The notes under the pieces: model-generated
Database searches by the model: none
What the model saw: the letters and a program-made list of their open reading frames with translations, nothing else
Told to the model about the DNA's origin: nothing
Shown here: positions 26,876-35,117 of the stretch, one piece after another
How positions within the stretch are numbered: the first letter of the stretch is position 1
How the letters are laid out: the number at the start of each line of letters is the position of its first letter
Assembly (NCBI RefSeq): GCF_000374145.1
Contig: NZ_KB893654.1
Location: 1,114,118 to 1,178,117, forward strand
Reading direction: 5' to 3'
Length of the DNA stretch: 64,000 nt
Source: Neomegalonema perideroedes DSM 15528
Lineage (GTDB): Bacteria; Pseudomonadota; Alphaproteobacteria; Rhodobacterales; Rhodobacteraceae
Translations under genes and position numbers: made by a program

Positions 26876-26899
26876 CGTCAGCCCGTCGCCGGGCTGACG
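26876..26899 (+). terminator. Intercistronic hairpin after the pilin gene
   Basis: A perfect 10-bp stem (CGTCAGCCCG with CGGGCTGACG) has a TCGC loop, 24 bases after the pilin stop and 127 bases before the chaperone. It has no T-run. It probably stabilises the pilin mRNA or reduces read-through to the assembly genes. Confidence 0.6.
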
Positions 26900-27026
26900 T
26901 CGCGGTTGAGGCGCGGCTCTTTGAGAGGCTGATGCGCCTCCGAACTGAATATTCGCCAAATCAAAGAGATTGATCTGTGAAGATATTCGGCGCTTTGGAT
27001 TTCAATCACTGAGGGCTTACAAGAAT

Positions 27027-27725
27027 ATGCGAGCTTTATTGACGGCGGTTTTTCTGTTTTGCGCAGCGCAAGCCTCTCCCGCTTCGGCGTTCGAGCTCAC
27101 GCCCATGGGGCATCATCTGGAGACTTCCGCAGGGACGACCTCAGGGCGCATGACGCTGCGCAATCCGCGCAATACGGCTCTGCCCATCGAAACGCGCGTG
27201 GCGGAGCGCATCGTGACCGAAAGCGGCGAAACCAGATATGAGCCCGCCGACGCGGATTTCCTCGTCTTTCCGCCTCAATTCATCGTGCCGCCCAGAAGCG
27301 CCCAGACGATTCAATTTCGTTATCTCGGCCCGGCGCTTCAGGATCGAAGCCGCGCTTATGTGCTGTTCGTGACCGAGGCGCCGGTGATCAACCCGGAGCT
27401 CGGCGTCGGCATACAGATGATTTACGAGCTCGGCGCGGCGGTCTACCTTTATCCGCCCGGCGCGACCGCGGATCTGCGGTTCGAGGGAGCGAATCCTCTG
27501 CCCGACGGGCGCGTCGAGGTGCTGGTGCGCAATCAGGGCGGCCGTCACGCCGTTTTAGGCGTGGAGGGCCTGCTCTCCGTCCCCGGCGCGAGGGGCGCGC
27601 TGGCCTCCTATGGCGAGGCCATGACGCGCGATTACGGAAATCCGATCATCCCGCCCTATTCTGTGCGGCGCTTCGTCGTCGATCCGTCTCCGGCGCCCGC
27701 CGTCTCGCCGCCCGGCGGGCTGTAG
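27027..27725 (+). CDS. Fimbrial periplasmic chaperone (PapD-like)
   Basis: The 232-residue protein starts at 27027, where a signal peptide begins (MRALLTAVFLFCAAQ, cleaved near SAFE). The mature part is an immunoglobulin-like chaperone: GRMTLRNPRNTALPIETRV, FLVFPPQFIVPPRSAQTIQF and the edge strand RAYVLFVTEAPV. It should cap fimbrial subunits in the periplasm and hand them to the usher, which starts 3 bp downstream. Confidence 0.86.
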   Translation: MRALLTAVFLFCAAQASPASAFELTPMGHHLETSAGTTSGRMTLRNPRNTALPIETRVAERIVTESGETRYEPADADFLVFPPQFIVPPRSAQTIQFRYLGPALQDRSRAYVLFVTEAPVINPELGVGIQMIYELGAAVYLYPPGATADLRFEGANPLPDGRVEVLVRNQGGRHAVLGVEGLLSVPGARGALASYGEAMTRDYGNPIIPPYSVRRFVVDPSPAPAVSPPGGL

Positions 27726-27728
27726 GCG

Positions 27729-30233
27729 ATGCGGCGGCTTTGGACCTTCGCCTGCCTCGCGGCTTCTTCGGCCGCTCCGGCCGCGGCGCAAATTCCGGGG
27801 ACGCCGCCTCCTGCTCCGGCGAGCTCCGCGGCGCCTGCGCCTCAGGAATTCGCCCCGCAGCCTCGTCAGGTCGAGTTTCCCCTGCCGCTCATGCTGCGCG
27901 GGATCTCCGTTGGAGAGGCGCCCGCCCGTTTGCTGGGCGAAGAGCTGCTCGGCGTGGATCCTTCGCGTCTGGCTCAGGCCCTTGAGCAGATCATGAGCGA
28001 GGATCTGCTCAGCCGTTTGCGCGGGTTGGGAGCGGATTACGTCGCGCCGGAGACCATCGCCTCAACCGGATTGCGCGTGTCCTATAATCCGAACGCCCTG
28101 CTTCTTGAGCTGGAGACGGAGGCCTCGTCTTTCCGGGACATCGACGTCTTTCTGACGCGGAGCGCGGATTACAGCGGCTATCGGCTGATCGAGCCCGCGC
28201 GCTACGCCCTCGGGGTGGACGGCGGCCTCCTCGTCTCGCAGAGCTTCGATCGCGGCGGCGCTCCGGACGTCAGGCTTCATCTCGACGGCTTCGCCAATTT
28301 AGGCGGCGTGGACGGCGTTTATGTGGATTTCGCAGGAAGGGTGAATTTCTCCGCTTCCGGAGACGGCGAGGTTTTCGACCGCGAAAGGCTCACGCTCTTC
28401 AAAGACGACCGCGAACGCGCCCTTCGCTATTCGGCCGGAGACGTGCGGCTGGATTCTTTGCCGATGATGGTCGCGCCTGATTTCCTCGGCCTGAGCGTCG
28501 AGCGGCGTTACGGCGAGATCCGCCCCTATGATTCCACGCGCGCCCTCGGCCGACACTCCATCATGCTGGACCGCCCGGCCACCGTCGAAGTCGAGGTGAA
28601 CGGCGCGACGATCCGTCGGTTCCATGCGCCTGCGGGCAGAATCAACCTCAACGACATCCCCTTTGTGGATCTCGGCAACGACGTGCGCATCTACGTCGAG
28701 GACGAAACGGGAAGGCGGGAGATCGATTCCTTCACCTTCTCCTCGCGGGAGACTCTGCTGGCGCCGGGGGTTTCGGAGTTCGGTCTTGCGGGCGGCGCTC
28801 TGCAAACCGGCGCCTGGGGCGGCGGGGCGGGGTGGAGCGCCGAAGATTTCGGAGCCATGGGGTATTATCGTCAGGGCGTGACGCGGCGTCTGACCCTCGG
28901 CGCCGGGGTCTCCGCCACAGACGACGGATCCTTCTCCATAACGGGGAATGCGGTCGCTTCTCTGCCTTACGGCGTCGGGCAACTGGACGCCGCTTGGTCG
29001 AGGAGCGAGGGCGAAGGCGGAGAGAACCGGTCCGGCTACGCGCTCTCCGCCTCCTACGACGTCGATTTCACAGGCGCGTTTCATGGACGCGATCAGCTCA
29101 GCCTCCGCGCCGATTACTCCTCCAAGGATTACGCGAACGCAGGCTATGGGGGCGGAGGGCGGGAGGATGACGGCCTCTCCGCATCAGGCGCTTACCGCAT
29201 GGCTCTGAGCCCGCGCGGAGCGGTCAGTTTCGGCGCGGGCTATGCGCGCCGCGGAGACGCCCAAGACGTCGGCCTTCGCCTCGGCGCCTCGCAGAGCTTC
29301 GAGAGGCTCACCATTTCCGCCGCCTTCGAACATGTCCTTCGGAATCAAGGGCGCGACGACGAAACGCGCTTCCTGATCTCCGGCTCCATGCCGCTCGGAG
29401 AGGATCGGCGCGTCCGGGGCTCCTACGCGACGACGCGCAATAGGGCCATGCTGGAATATGATAAGCGTCATCGCGGCGGGGTGGGGGAATATGGCTATGC
29501 TCTGCAGGTGGAGCACAGCGATTCCTCTGCGGAGATTTACGGGCGCGCCGATTATATCGGCAACCGCTTCGAAGCCGCCGCGTCTCTCAATCACGTGGCG
29601 AACGGCCTTGACGGTCTGTTCGACAGCGACGCGCCGCTGGTCGGCGAATTGCGCCTCGCCTCGGGCCTCGCCGTCGCCGATGGGCGCGTAGGCGTCGGAA
29701 GGCGCGTCGGAGACGGCTTCATCCTCGTCGCGCCTCATGCGACGCTGCGGGGCGCCTCCCTCGCCATCGGCGACAGCGCCAGCGATCGGAAGCCGATCGT
29801 CCGCACGGACGGCTTCGGGCCTATGGTCGCGCCCATCAACGGCGATTATAATTTCTCGCAAGTCGCTTTGGAGATCGAAGAAGCGCCGCTCGGATATGAT
29901 TTCGGCTCCGGCCTCTATGCGGTGCAGGGCGGAGCGCGGGTCGGGGCGTCGGTCGTCGTCGGCCATGACGCCTTTTACTCGGCGCGCGGCTTGGCGCAGG
30001 ACGCCGAAGGCCAGCCCATCGCGCTGCGATATGGCCGGCTCGCCTCCCTCAAGGAGGGCGGCGCGACCTTGGATCTCTTTACGAACTCGGTTGGTTTATT
30101 CTTCGTCGGCGGTTTATCGCCCGGCGCCTATCGCATGGAGATCGCCGGAGCGAGCAAACAGATCGAGATTCAAGCGCCCCCGGAAGGCGCCCTGATCGAC
30201 TTGGGAACCATGATTTTGGAGGGCGGCCCATGA
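27729..30233 (+). CDS. Fimbrial outer-membrane usher
   Basis: The 834-residue protein has a signal peptide (to about 18), an N-terminal chaperone-binding region, a long beta-barrel with many alternating strands (about 130-740), a plug-like insert (DRPATVEVEVNGATIRRF, NLNDIPFVDLGNDVRIYVED) and a C-terminal domain with [12 protein letters not shown] and GLSPGAYRMEI. This is the usher layout: it threads subunits through the outer membrane and orders their assembly. The chaperone gene ends 3 bp before and the next gene overlaps by 4 bp. Confidence 0.88.
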   Translation: MRRLWTFACLAASSAAPAAAQIPGTPPPAPASSAAPAPQEFAPQPRQVEFPLPLMLRGISVGEAPARLLGEELLGVDPSRLAQALEQIMSEDLLSRLRGLGADYVAPETIASTGLRVSYNPNALLLELETEASSFRDIDVFLTRSADYSGYRLIEPARYALGVDGGLLVSQSFDRGGAPDVRLHLDGFANLGGVDGVYVDFAGRVNFSASGDGEVFDRERLTLFKDDRERALRYSAGDVRLDSLPMMVAPDFLGLSVERRYGEIRPYDSTRALGRHSIMLDRPATVEVEVNGATIRRFHAPAGRINLNDIPFVDLGNDVRIYVEDETGRREIDSFTFSSRETLLAPGVSEFGLAGGALQTGAWGGGAGWSAEDFGAMGYYRQGVTRRLTLGAGVSATDDGSFSITGNAVASLPYGVGQLDAAWSRSEGEGGENRSGYALSASYDVDFTGAFHGRDQLSLRADYSSKDYANAGYGGGGREDDGLSASGAYRMALSPRGAVSFGAGYARRGDAQDVGLRLGASQSFERLTISAAFEHVLRNQGRDDETRFLISGSMPLGEDRRVRGSYATTRNRAMLEYDKRHRGGVGEYGYALQVEHSDSSAEIYGRADYIGNRFEAAASLNHVANGLDGLFDSDAPLVGELRLASGLAVADGRVGVGRRVGDGFILVAPHATLRGASLAIGDSASDRKPIVRTDGFGPMVAPINGDYNFSQVALEIEEAPLGYDFGSGLYAVQGGARVGASVVVGHDAFYSARGLAQDAEGQPIALRYGRLASLKEGGATLDLFTNSVGLFFVGGLSPGAYRMEIAGASKQIEIQAPPEGALIDLGTMILEGGP

Positions 30234-31090
30234 CATGCGCTCGACGGCTGCGCGTCGCTTTCGCGTTTGGATCCGGCGTGCTGGCTGCGGGAGCGGCGCA
30301 AGCCTGCGAAGCGAGTTGGGCGGAGTTCGCAGCTCTGGGCGATTACGACGCCACCTCCGCGCAGGCTTCGCCGGTTTATCTGGAGGTGGGCTTCAAGGAT
30401 GAGGAGGCCTGCGCGAGAGCTTCGGTTTCGCTCGTCCCGGCGACGGACGCGCCTGCGGCGGCCTATCGAAGCCGAAGCGCGCGGCTCGTCGGGGCGGGAG
30501 GCCGCATGTTGCGGCTTGAGGCGAACGGCGACGCCCCTCACGGCTCCCGCTCCGGCCGCAGCGTCGGGGGAGCGCGATCCTTTCCTGTTTTTCGGATCGC
30601 GCCGCATCAATTCGAGCCAAGCGGCGTTTACGCGGAGAGCTTTCAGCTTTTAATCGACGGAAAGCCGCAAGGCGCCTTCAATCCGGAGCTTCGGGTTTTC
30701 GTCGCTCCGGCGGCCTTGTTCCGCGCGACGGAAATTCCTCTAGAGATCGACTTCGGATCCTTGTCGAGCGGCCCGGCGCAAGAGCGGCGGCCCGTCATCG
30801 TGAGCGGAAACGTCAAGTTTCTGTATCAGGCCACCAGCTCCGCGACGATGATCGTCAAATCCGATGGCGATGGGCGGCTCATTCATGAGCGCGGCGCGGA
30901 GTTCACGCCGATCCGCTACAGCGTGACGATCAATGGCGCGCCCATGGCTCTGGGCGTGAGGCGGGAAGTGGATTTGAAGCCGGGAGCTCAGGGAACCGGC
31001 TTGATCGAGGTGACTCTTGAAAACATCGGCATGCGCTATGCGGGCAAATATGCGGATAGATTGACGGTGTCCATCGTCGGACATGATTAA
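30230..31090 (+). CDS. Putative fimbrial tip/minor subunit
   Basis: The 286-residue protein has a signal peptide (ending AAQACE). It looks two-domain: an N-terminal half with Cys residues (CEASW, EEACAR) and a C-terminal half (about 150-286) with pilin-like strands ending YADRLTVSIVGHD. A longer, two-domain last gene is the usual place for the tip adhesin in chaperone-usher operons. The receptor, if any, is unknown. ATGA overlap with the usher shows coupling. Confidence 0.68.
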   Translation: MTCARRLRVAFAFGSGVLAAGAAQACEASWAEFAALGDYDATSAQASPVYLEVGFKDEEACARASVSLVPATDAPAAAYRSRSARLVGAGGRMLRLEANGDAPHGSRSGRSVGGARSFPVFRIAPHQFEPSGVYAESFQLLIDGKPQGAFNPELRVFVAPAALFRATEIPLEIDFGSLSSGPAQERRPVIVSGNVKFLYQATSSATMIVKSDGDGRLIHERGAEFTPIRYSVTINGAPMALGVRREVDLKPGAQGTGLIEVTLENIGMRYAGKYADRLTVSIVGHD

Positions 31091-31227
31091 ATTCAGGCCG
31101 AATTCAAGTTGATTTGCGGGAATCCCCAGATGTTTATTTGAGTCTATTCTTCAGATTTCGGAAATTGTGAACTGTGACTGAGGAGGCGGCGCTTGGGGCC
31201 ATTTTCTTGTCGCGCCGCCCGTCGTCG

Positions 31228-31260
31228 CGCCGGAGAGAGGCCATGCTCATCTCTCCGGCG
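31228..31260. terminator. Hairpin between convergent genes
   Basis: A perfect 11-bp stem (CGCCGGAGAGA with TCTCTCCGGCG) has an 11-base loop. It lies between the fimbrial operon and the convergent glycosyltransferase-like gene, 11 bp from the latter's stop. It has no T-run on either side; it is a candidate bidirectional terminator. Confidence 0.55.
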
Positions 31261-31271
31261 GGCGGTCGGCT

Positions 31272-33125
31272 TCAGGCGGAGAGCTTATCCCCGATCTGCT
31301 CGGCGATCCGCTGAATGCGCGGATCCGCCGGATTCTTATTCGCGATCACGCAATCTTTGAGGAGGGCGGCGGCTTTGGCGAACTCCTTCTTCCGATAGGC
31401 GATCAGGGCCGCAGCCAGCAGAGCGTATTTATAAGGCGGAGCGGCGCTTTGCTGGATCTTGGCCGCCAAATTCGAGAGATAGGGCTTCTTCTGCGGGCCG
31501 CTCAGCAACACCGTGAGGCCGAAGGTGGAGTCCCAGACGCCTTCCGGCGAGAAATCCTGCAGCAAGGCGCGCTCAAGGATCCCTTCGGCGGCCTCATGTC
31601 GTTTCGCGGCGTAGAGTTCGGAGGCCAGAGCGATGTCGTACATGACGTTTTCAGGGTCATGGCGCTTCGCCGCCTCCAGCGCGGCGATCTTCTCCGCCGA
31701 GGGCGATTTATGCGCCAGATGAGCGACGTAAAGCTGCCAATAGGCGTAGGCCGCCTGCATCGGGTGATAGACGCCGGCGTTCTCGGCGAGATCCTTCGTG
31801 AAGAAGGCGATCTTCTTCGCTGAGGAGAAAGCCTTGTGGATGTTGACGTCCTGAGCGCTGCGGCTGATGCTGTGGGCCAGCCGCGAAAAGCCGCTGGAGG
31901 CCGCCCAAATCTCGCTGGTCCGCGACATGAGGACGATCTCGAAGATCGACCGCTCCGGCCCGACGTAATTCAGGTCTTTGAGATAGGCCGCCGCCGGACG
32001 AACGTTGTAGGCGCGCGCCAGCTCGGCGATGGAGGCGCCGTCTTCGCCGAAGACGAGGACGTCGAGGCCGCGTCCTTGCAGATTTTCGATCGCCATTCTG
32101 GCCAGCGGCATGGAAACCGCCTTTCCGGCGAAGCGCGTGCCTTGCAGCCGATAGGGGCCGTAAACGATGTCGCCGCTGCGGATATGCAGCGCGGCGAAAT
32201 TCCGCTCCAGATCGACCGCGCGCGCCGCCTGAATCGCTTTCTCCATCGACGGCGAGAACTTCAGGGATTCGAAGATGTCGGGCAAGCCGAATTCGGCGTT
32301 GGGCGCGAGTTCGGGCGCGAGGGTTTCGCCGAGATCTCCAGAGGGGGCGTAGAGGGTGTTCGGCTCGTCGTGAAGCTTGCTCTGCAGCAGCTGCGCCGCC
32401 GAAAGCCCCGTCTCCTCGGCGATGAGGGATCGGATCGCGAGCCTGCCCGCCGATTGGGCGCCGAGAATGCGCTCGTCGGCGAAGATCGACGCGAGCGGCT
32501 CGACGGAATGGCCGATCAGATTGGAGGCGTCCTTCTCCTTGCTCTTTTCGAAATCCTTGGCGGGTCCGGCGATGCCGTCCGGCCAGACGAGCTTGAACTC
32601 GCAATTCAGGGCCTTGGCCAGATAAAGGCCGTTCAGCAGGCATTGCATGCGCAGGCCGAAGCCGTCGGGCCGATTGGCCGCCACCTTGATCTTCGGCCGC
32701 TTCGCCCAGACTTCGACCTTGCTCAGATGGAGATAAGCCTTCTCCTGCAGCGAAAGGCGCAGATGGCGGGCGAGCGCCGCGCCGCCGAGCGGCAGGACCA
32801 GATCGCCGGACCAGACGAGAAAGCCGCTGTGGATGGCGGTCCATGTCTCGCCGTCGCGGGAGATCTCGACTTTGAGGGTGCGCGCCTGCTCCTGATTCAT
32901 CTTGCGCCGATTGCCGACGACGATGCTGTGGATCGGATAGATCTCGCCCAGATCGACCCTCCACCAAGGTTTGTCCTCAAGGCCGGTGTGGAAGGCGAAA
33001 TCCCGTTCGCCGTCATCGGCGAGAGCCCTTTTCGCCTCATGCGGCTTCGACCATTTCGACGTCGAGCTTTGCCACGCCTCTTTGCCTGAGGCGACGTTCT
33101 GAAGATCGTCCGCGGCCAAGTCCAT
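31272..33125 (-). CDS. Discoidin domain / fucosyltransferase-like / TPR fusion protein
   Basis: The 617-residue protein has no signal peptide. Residues about 8-142 look like an F5/8-type (discoidin) carbohydrate-binding domain: ARRALADDG-like entry, WWRVDLGEIYPIHSIVVGNR and SRDGETWTAIHSG. Residues about 145-430 resemble NodZ/FUT8-type fucosyltransferases: GFGLRMQCLLNGLYLAKAL, the HIRSGD motif at 314-319 (usually HxRRxD) and EIWAASSGFSRLAHSI. Residues about 450-617 are helical TPR-like repeats. It could modify a surface glycan or protein. It is a single gene between hairpins, near but not in the fimbrial operon. The fold assignments are by eye. Confidence 0.65.
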   Translation of the reverse strand: MDLAADDLQNVASGKEAWQSSTSKWSKPHEAKRALADDGERDFAFHTGLEDKPWWRVDLGEIYPIHSIVVGNRRKMNQEQARTLKVEISRDGETWTAIHSGFLVWSGDLVLPLGGAALARHLRLSLQEKAYLHLSKVEVWAKRPKIKVAANRPDGFGLRMQCLLNGLYLAKALNCEFKLVWPDGIAGPAKDFEKSKEKDASNLIGHSVEPLASIFADERILGAQSAGRLAIRSLIAEETGLSAAQLLQSKLHDEPNTLYAPSGDLGETLAPELAPNAEFGLPDIFESLKFSPSMEKAIQAARAVDLERNFAALHIRSGDIVYGPYRLQGTRFAGKAVSMPLARMAIENLQGRGLDVLVFGEDGASIAELARAYNVRPAAAYLKDLNYVGPERSIFEIVLMSRTSEIWAASSGFSRLAHSISRSAQDVNIHKAFSSAKKIAFFTKDLAENAGVYHPMQAAYAYWQLYVAHLAHKSPSAEKIAALEAAKRHDPENVMYDIALASELYAAKRHEAAEGILERALLQDFSPEGVWDSTFGLTVLLSGPQKKPYLSNLAAKIQQSAAPPYKYALLAAALIAYRKKEFAKAAALLKDCVIANKNPADPRIQRIAEQIGDKLSA

Positions 33126-33467
33126 GCTCCGAATTCAACAGGCCCGCCGCCTTCGGGCGACGCGGCGATGGGTCCATCCTCACGGTTCACGGCGCCCCCG
33201 ATCGAATCGGATCTGTGAGAAACGCCTGAACCTCTCGTGTGGCCGCGCGATCCGTCCGGGCGGTCGTTTCGACCTTTCGGACGGCGCTCTAAGAGGCGAG
33301 GCTGAGACGTCGTCGCCGGTTCGATCCACGGCGGGAATTTAGCGCAGGATGAAAAGCGGCGCCAGCTTGACCCGCTGCGCCCGGAGTCGCAGCGGCGGGC
33401 CCCGTCCGGGCCCGCCTCCAAGGCGCGAGGGCAGGCCCGGCGGCGACGCCGGCCGGGCCGCCGCAGG
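33126..33467. other. Non-coding gap with GC-rich hairpins
   Basis: A 342-bp region separates two minus-strand genes. It holds a perfect 9-bp hairpin at 33394-33416 (GGCGGGCCC with GGGCCCGCC) and a second GC-rich dyad around 33436-33463, both just downstream of the DUF2076 stop, where a terminator is expected. The rest (33126-33330) should contain the promoter of the fusion gene; I see no ORF with coding character. Confidence 0.5.
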
Positions 33468-33992
33468 TCACTCCTCGAAGCCGCCGAAATCGCCGCCGTC
33501 GTCGGCCTCGGGCTCGGCCTCGGGGCGGATTTCAGGCTCGGCGGCCTGAGCTTCGTCGCCGCCGAACATGCCGCCGATGGCGTTGCCGAGCAGCACGCCG
33601 CCCGCCACGCCGACCGCCGTCTGGGCCGCGCCCGCGAGGAAGCCGCCTCCGCCGCCGCCCTGAGCCGGAGCCATGGGTTGCTGACGGCGCGCCGTCTGGG
33701 GCGCGGAGGGCTGTCCGCCGAACATGCGCGAGAGGAATCCGCCGCCGCCCTGAGGCGCCTGACGCGCGGCGGAAAGCTCGGATTCGAGCTGCGCGATGCG
33801 GTCCTGAGCGGAGTTCAGCGCATGCTCCTGCACGACGATGGTCTGGGCCATGTAATAGGGCGCGCCCGGCTGCCGCGCGACGGCCTCCGAGATGAAGGAT
33901 TCGGCCTGAGAATCGCGCTGCGGATTCTGCCGCTCCACCTGAGCGAGCTTGCCGAAGAGCCCTTCGATGGCGTGCTTGTCGTTCTGGTCCAT
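33468..33992 (-). CDS. DUF2076-like protein
   Basis: The 174-residue protein starts at 33992 (MDQNDKHAIEGLFGKLAQVE). It shows the DUF2076 plan: an N-terminal helical segment with YYMAQTIVVQEHAL and a coiled stretch, a Gly-rich middle with FLSRMFGG, a glycine zipper-like hydrophobic segment (AGGVLLGNAIGGMFGG) and an acidic tail. The family is of unknown function and probably membrane-associated. It stands alone, divergent from aroQ. Confidence 0.82.
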   Translation of the reverse strand: MDQNDKHAIEGLFGKLAQVERQNPQRDSQAESFISEAVARQPGAPYYMAQTIVVQEHALNSAQDRIAQLESELSAARQAPQGGGGFLSRMFGGQPSAPQTARRQQPMAPAQGGGGGGFLAGAAQTAVGVAGGVLLGNAIGGMFGGDEAQAAEPEIRPEAEPEADDGGDFGGFEE

Positions 33993-34258
33993 GCCTCTGA
34001 CGTCCCTGTTTTGCGTTGCTTGATCGCCGCCCGCCGGAAGCCGGAGGAGAAGGCGACGGATGGTCAGATAGAACGGGAGCGCGGAATGCACGACGGAGTT
34101 TCCTCGACTCGCGCGTTTGTGATCTCTCGTCAGAGGATTCGCCCGATTCCTGCGCTTCCGGGCCGAAAACCGCGCAGGCGTCTTGACCCGCGCGCCCGAA
34201 ATCTCCGAAATCCGGGGCCGCCGCCCGATCTTCCTCGGGAGCGTCGCCGGAGATGGAC

Positions 34259-34705
34259 ATGCCGAAACCGATCTATGTGCTGAACGGGCCGAATCTGAAT
34301 TTGCTGGGCAAGCGTCAGCCCGAGATCTACGGCCATGAGACCCTCGCCGACGTGGAGCGCGATTGCGTCGCCCTCGCGCGGGAGCTGGGCCATGGGATCC
34401 GCTTTCTGCAATCCAATTGGGAGGGCCAGATCGTGGATTGGATCCATGAGGCCCGCGATCAGGGCTCGGGCGTCGTGATCAATCCGGCGGCGCTGACCCA
34501 TACTTCGGTCGCGGTGCTCGACGCGCTCAACGCCTTTGAGGGGCCGGTGATCGAGGTGCATATCTCCAACGTCCATAAGCGCGAGTCCTTCCGGCGTCAT
34601 TCCTACGTCTCTCTGCGGGCGGACGGGGTGATCGCGGGGCTGGGGACCGAGGGCTATCGGCTGGCCCTCCGCCGCGTCGCCTCGCTGCTGGCCGCCGCGG
34701 GCTGA
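34259..34705 (+). CDS. aroQ: Type II 3-dehydroquinate dehydratase
   Basis: The 148-residue protein contains the family signature [19 protein letters not shown] with the catalytic Tyr, [27 protein letters not shown] and [14 protein letters not shown] with the active-site His and Arg. It catalyses dehydration of 3-dehydroquinate in the shikimate pathway, as a dodecamer in known members. I start at 34259, eight bases after GGAG. It is a single gene; the nspC leader promoter begins right after its stop. Confidence 0.96.
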   Translation: MPKPIYVLNGPNLNLLGKRQPEIYGHETLADVERDCVALARELGHGIRFLQSNWEGQIVDWIHEARDQGSGVVINPAALTHTSVAVLDALNAFEGPVIEVHISNVHKRESFRRHSYVSLRADGVIAGLGTEGYRLALRRVASLLAAAG

Positions 34706-34725
34706 GGCGCTTGCGCAATCTCATG

Positions 34726-34753
34726 TTGAGCCCCTCGCCGGAGGTGCTATAAG
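34726..34753 (+). promoter_or_regulatory. Sigma-70-like promoter for the nspC leader
   Basis: TTGAGC (34726-34731) and TATAAG (34748-34753) are spaced by 16 bases, close to the consensus pair. It would start a transcript just upstream of the first leader hairpin. Confidence 0.5.
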
Positions 34754-34759
34754 GGCCCC

Positions 34760-35117
34760 GCCTGCCGGAGCAGGCCGCATCTGCTGGTTGGGGAGGACGC
34801 CATGACAAGCGACGCCCTCTTCCAATTGGGGATGGGCTCAGCCTTGCTGAACGCCGCCCAAACGGAAGACCTTTTGCGCCCGAGCCCCTTGCGGGGCCTT
34901 CGGGGCGTTTTCCGTCCGCAAGACGCGGGCGCCGCCTCTTGCACTTTTGACGGCCATAGGGGGAGCGGCGCGCCAGCGCCGACCAGAAGTCTGTAAATCT
35001 CCCCTCCGTCATCCTCCTGTGAGGAAGACCCTTTCTTATCGTCGCGCCGGGACTGGAGCCAGAGGCTCCGCTCCGGCGGCTTCGGCGTTTTCGCCGCCGC
35101 GCACATCAGGATTCCGC
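34760..35117 (+). promoter_or_regulatory. Structured 5' leader of the nspC operon
   Basis: About 360 bases separate the promoter from nspC. Visible stems are GCCTGC-CGGA-GCAGGC at 34760-34775, and a GCCCC segment near 34887 that can pair with either of two downstream GGGGC segments, the second followed by GTTTT. Others are CGGCGC-GCCA-GCGCCG near 34963, GGAGCC-AGA-GGCTCC near 35058 and a GGCGGC/GCCGCC dyad near 35080. A small ORF with a strong ribosome site lies inside. The layout suggests attenuation or a polyamine-sensing leader; no named riboswitch was recognised by eye. Confidence 0.55.
34802..34996 (+). CDS. Possible leader peptide ORF upstream of nspC
   Basis: The 64-codon ORF starts with an ATG five bases after GGGGAGG, one of the best ribosome sites in the window. 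The N-terminus reads MTSDALFQLGMGSALLNAAQ; the rest is Arg/Pro-rich without a recognisable domain. Its body overlaps the leader stems, so translation of it would change which stems form. It could be a regulatory upstream ORF or a decayed gene start. The function is not known to me. Confidence 0.45.
   Translation: MTSDALFQLGMGSALLNAAQTEDLLRPSPLRGLRGVFRPQDAGAASCTFDGHRGSGAPAPTRSL

Noticed and set aside
34706-35117. tRNA or other stable RNA gene before nspC
   Set aside because: Several stems are present, but no tRNA-like TTCGA loop, anticodon arm or CCA region; a leader is the better reading.
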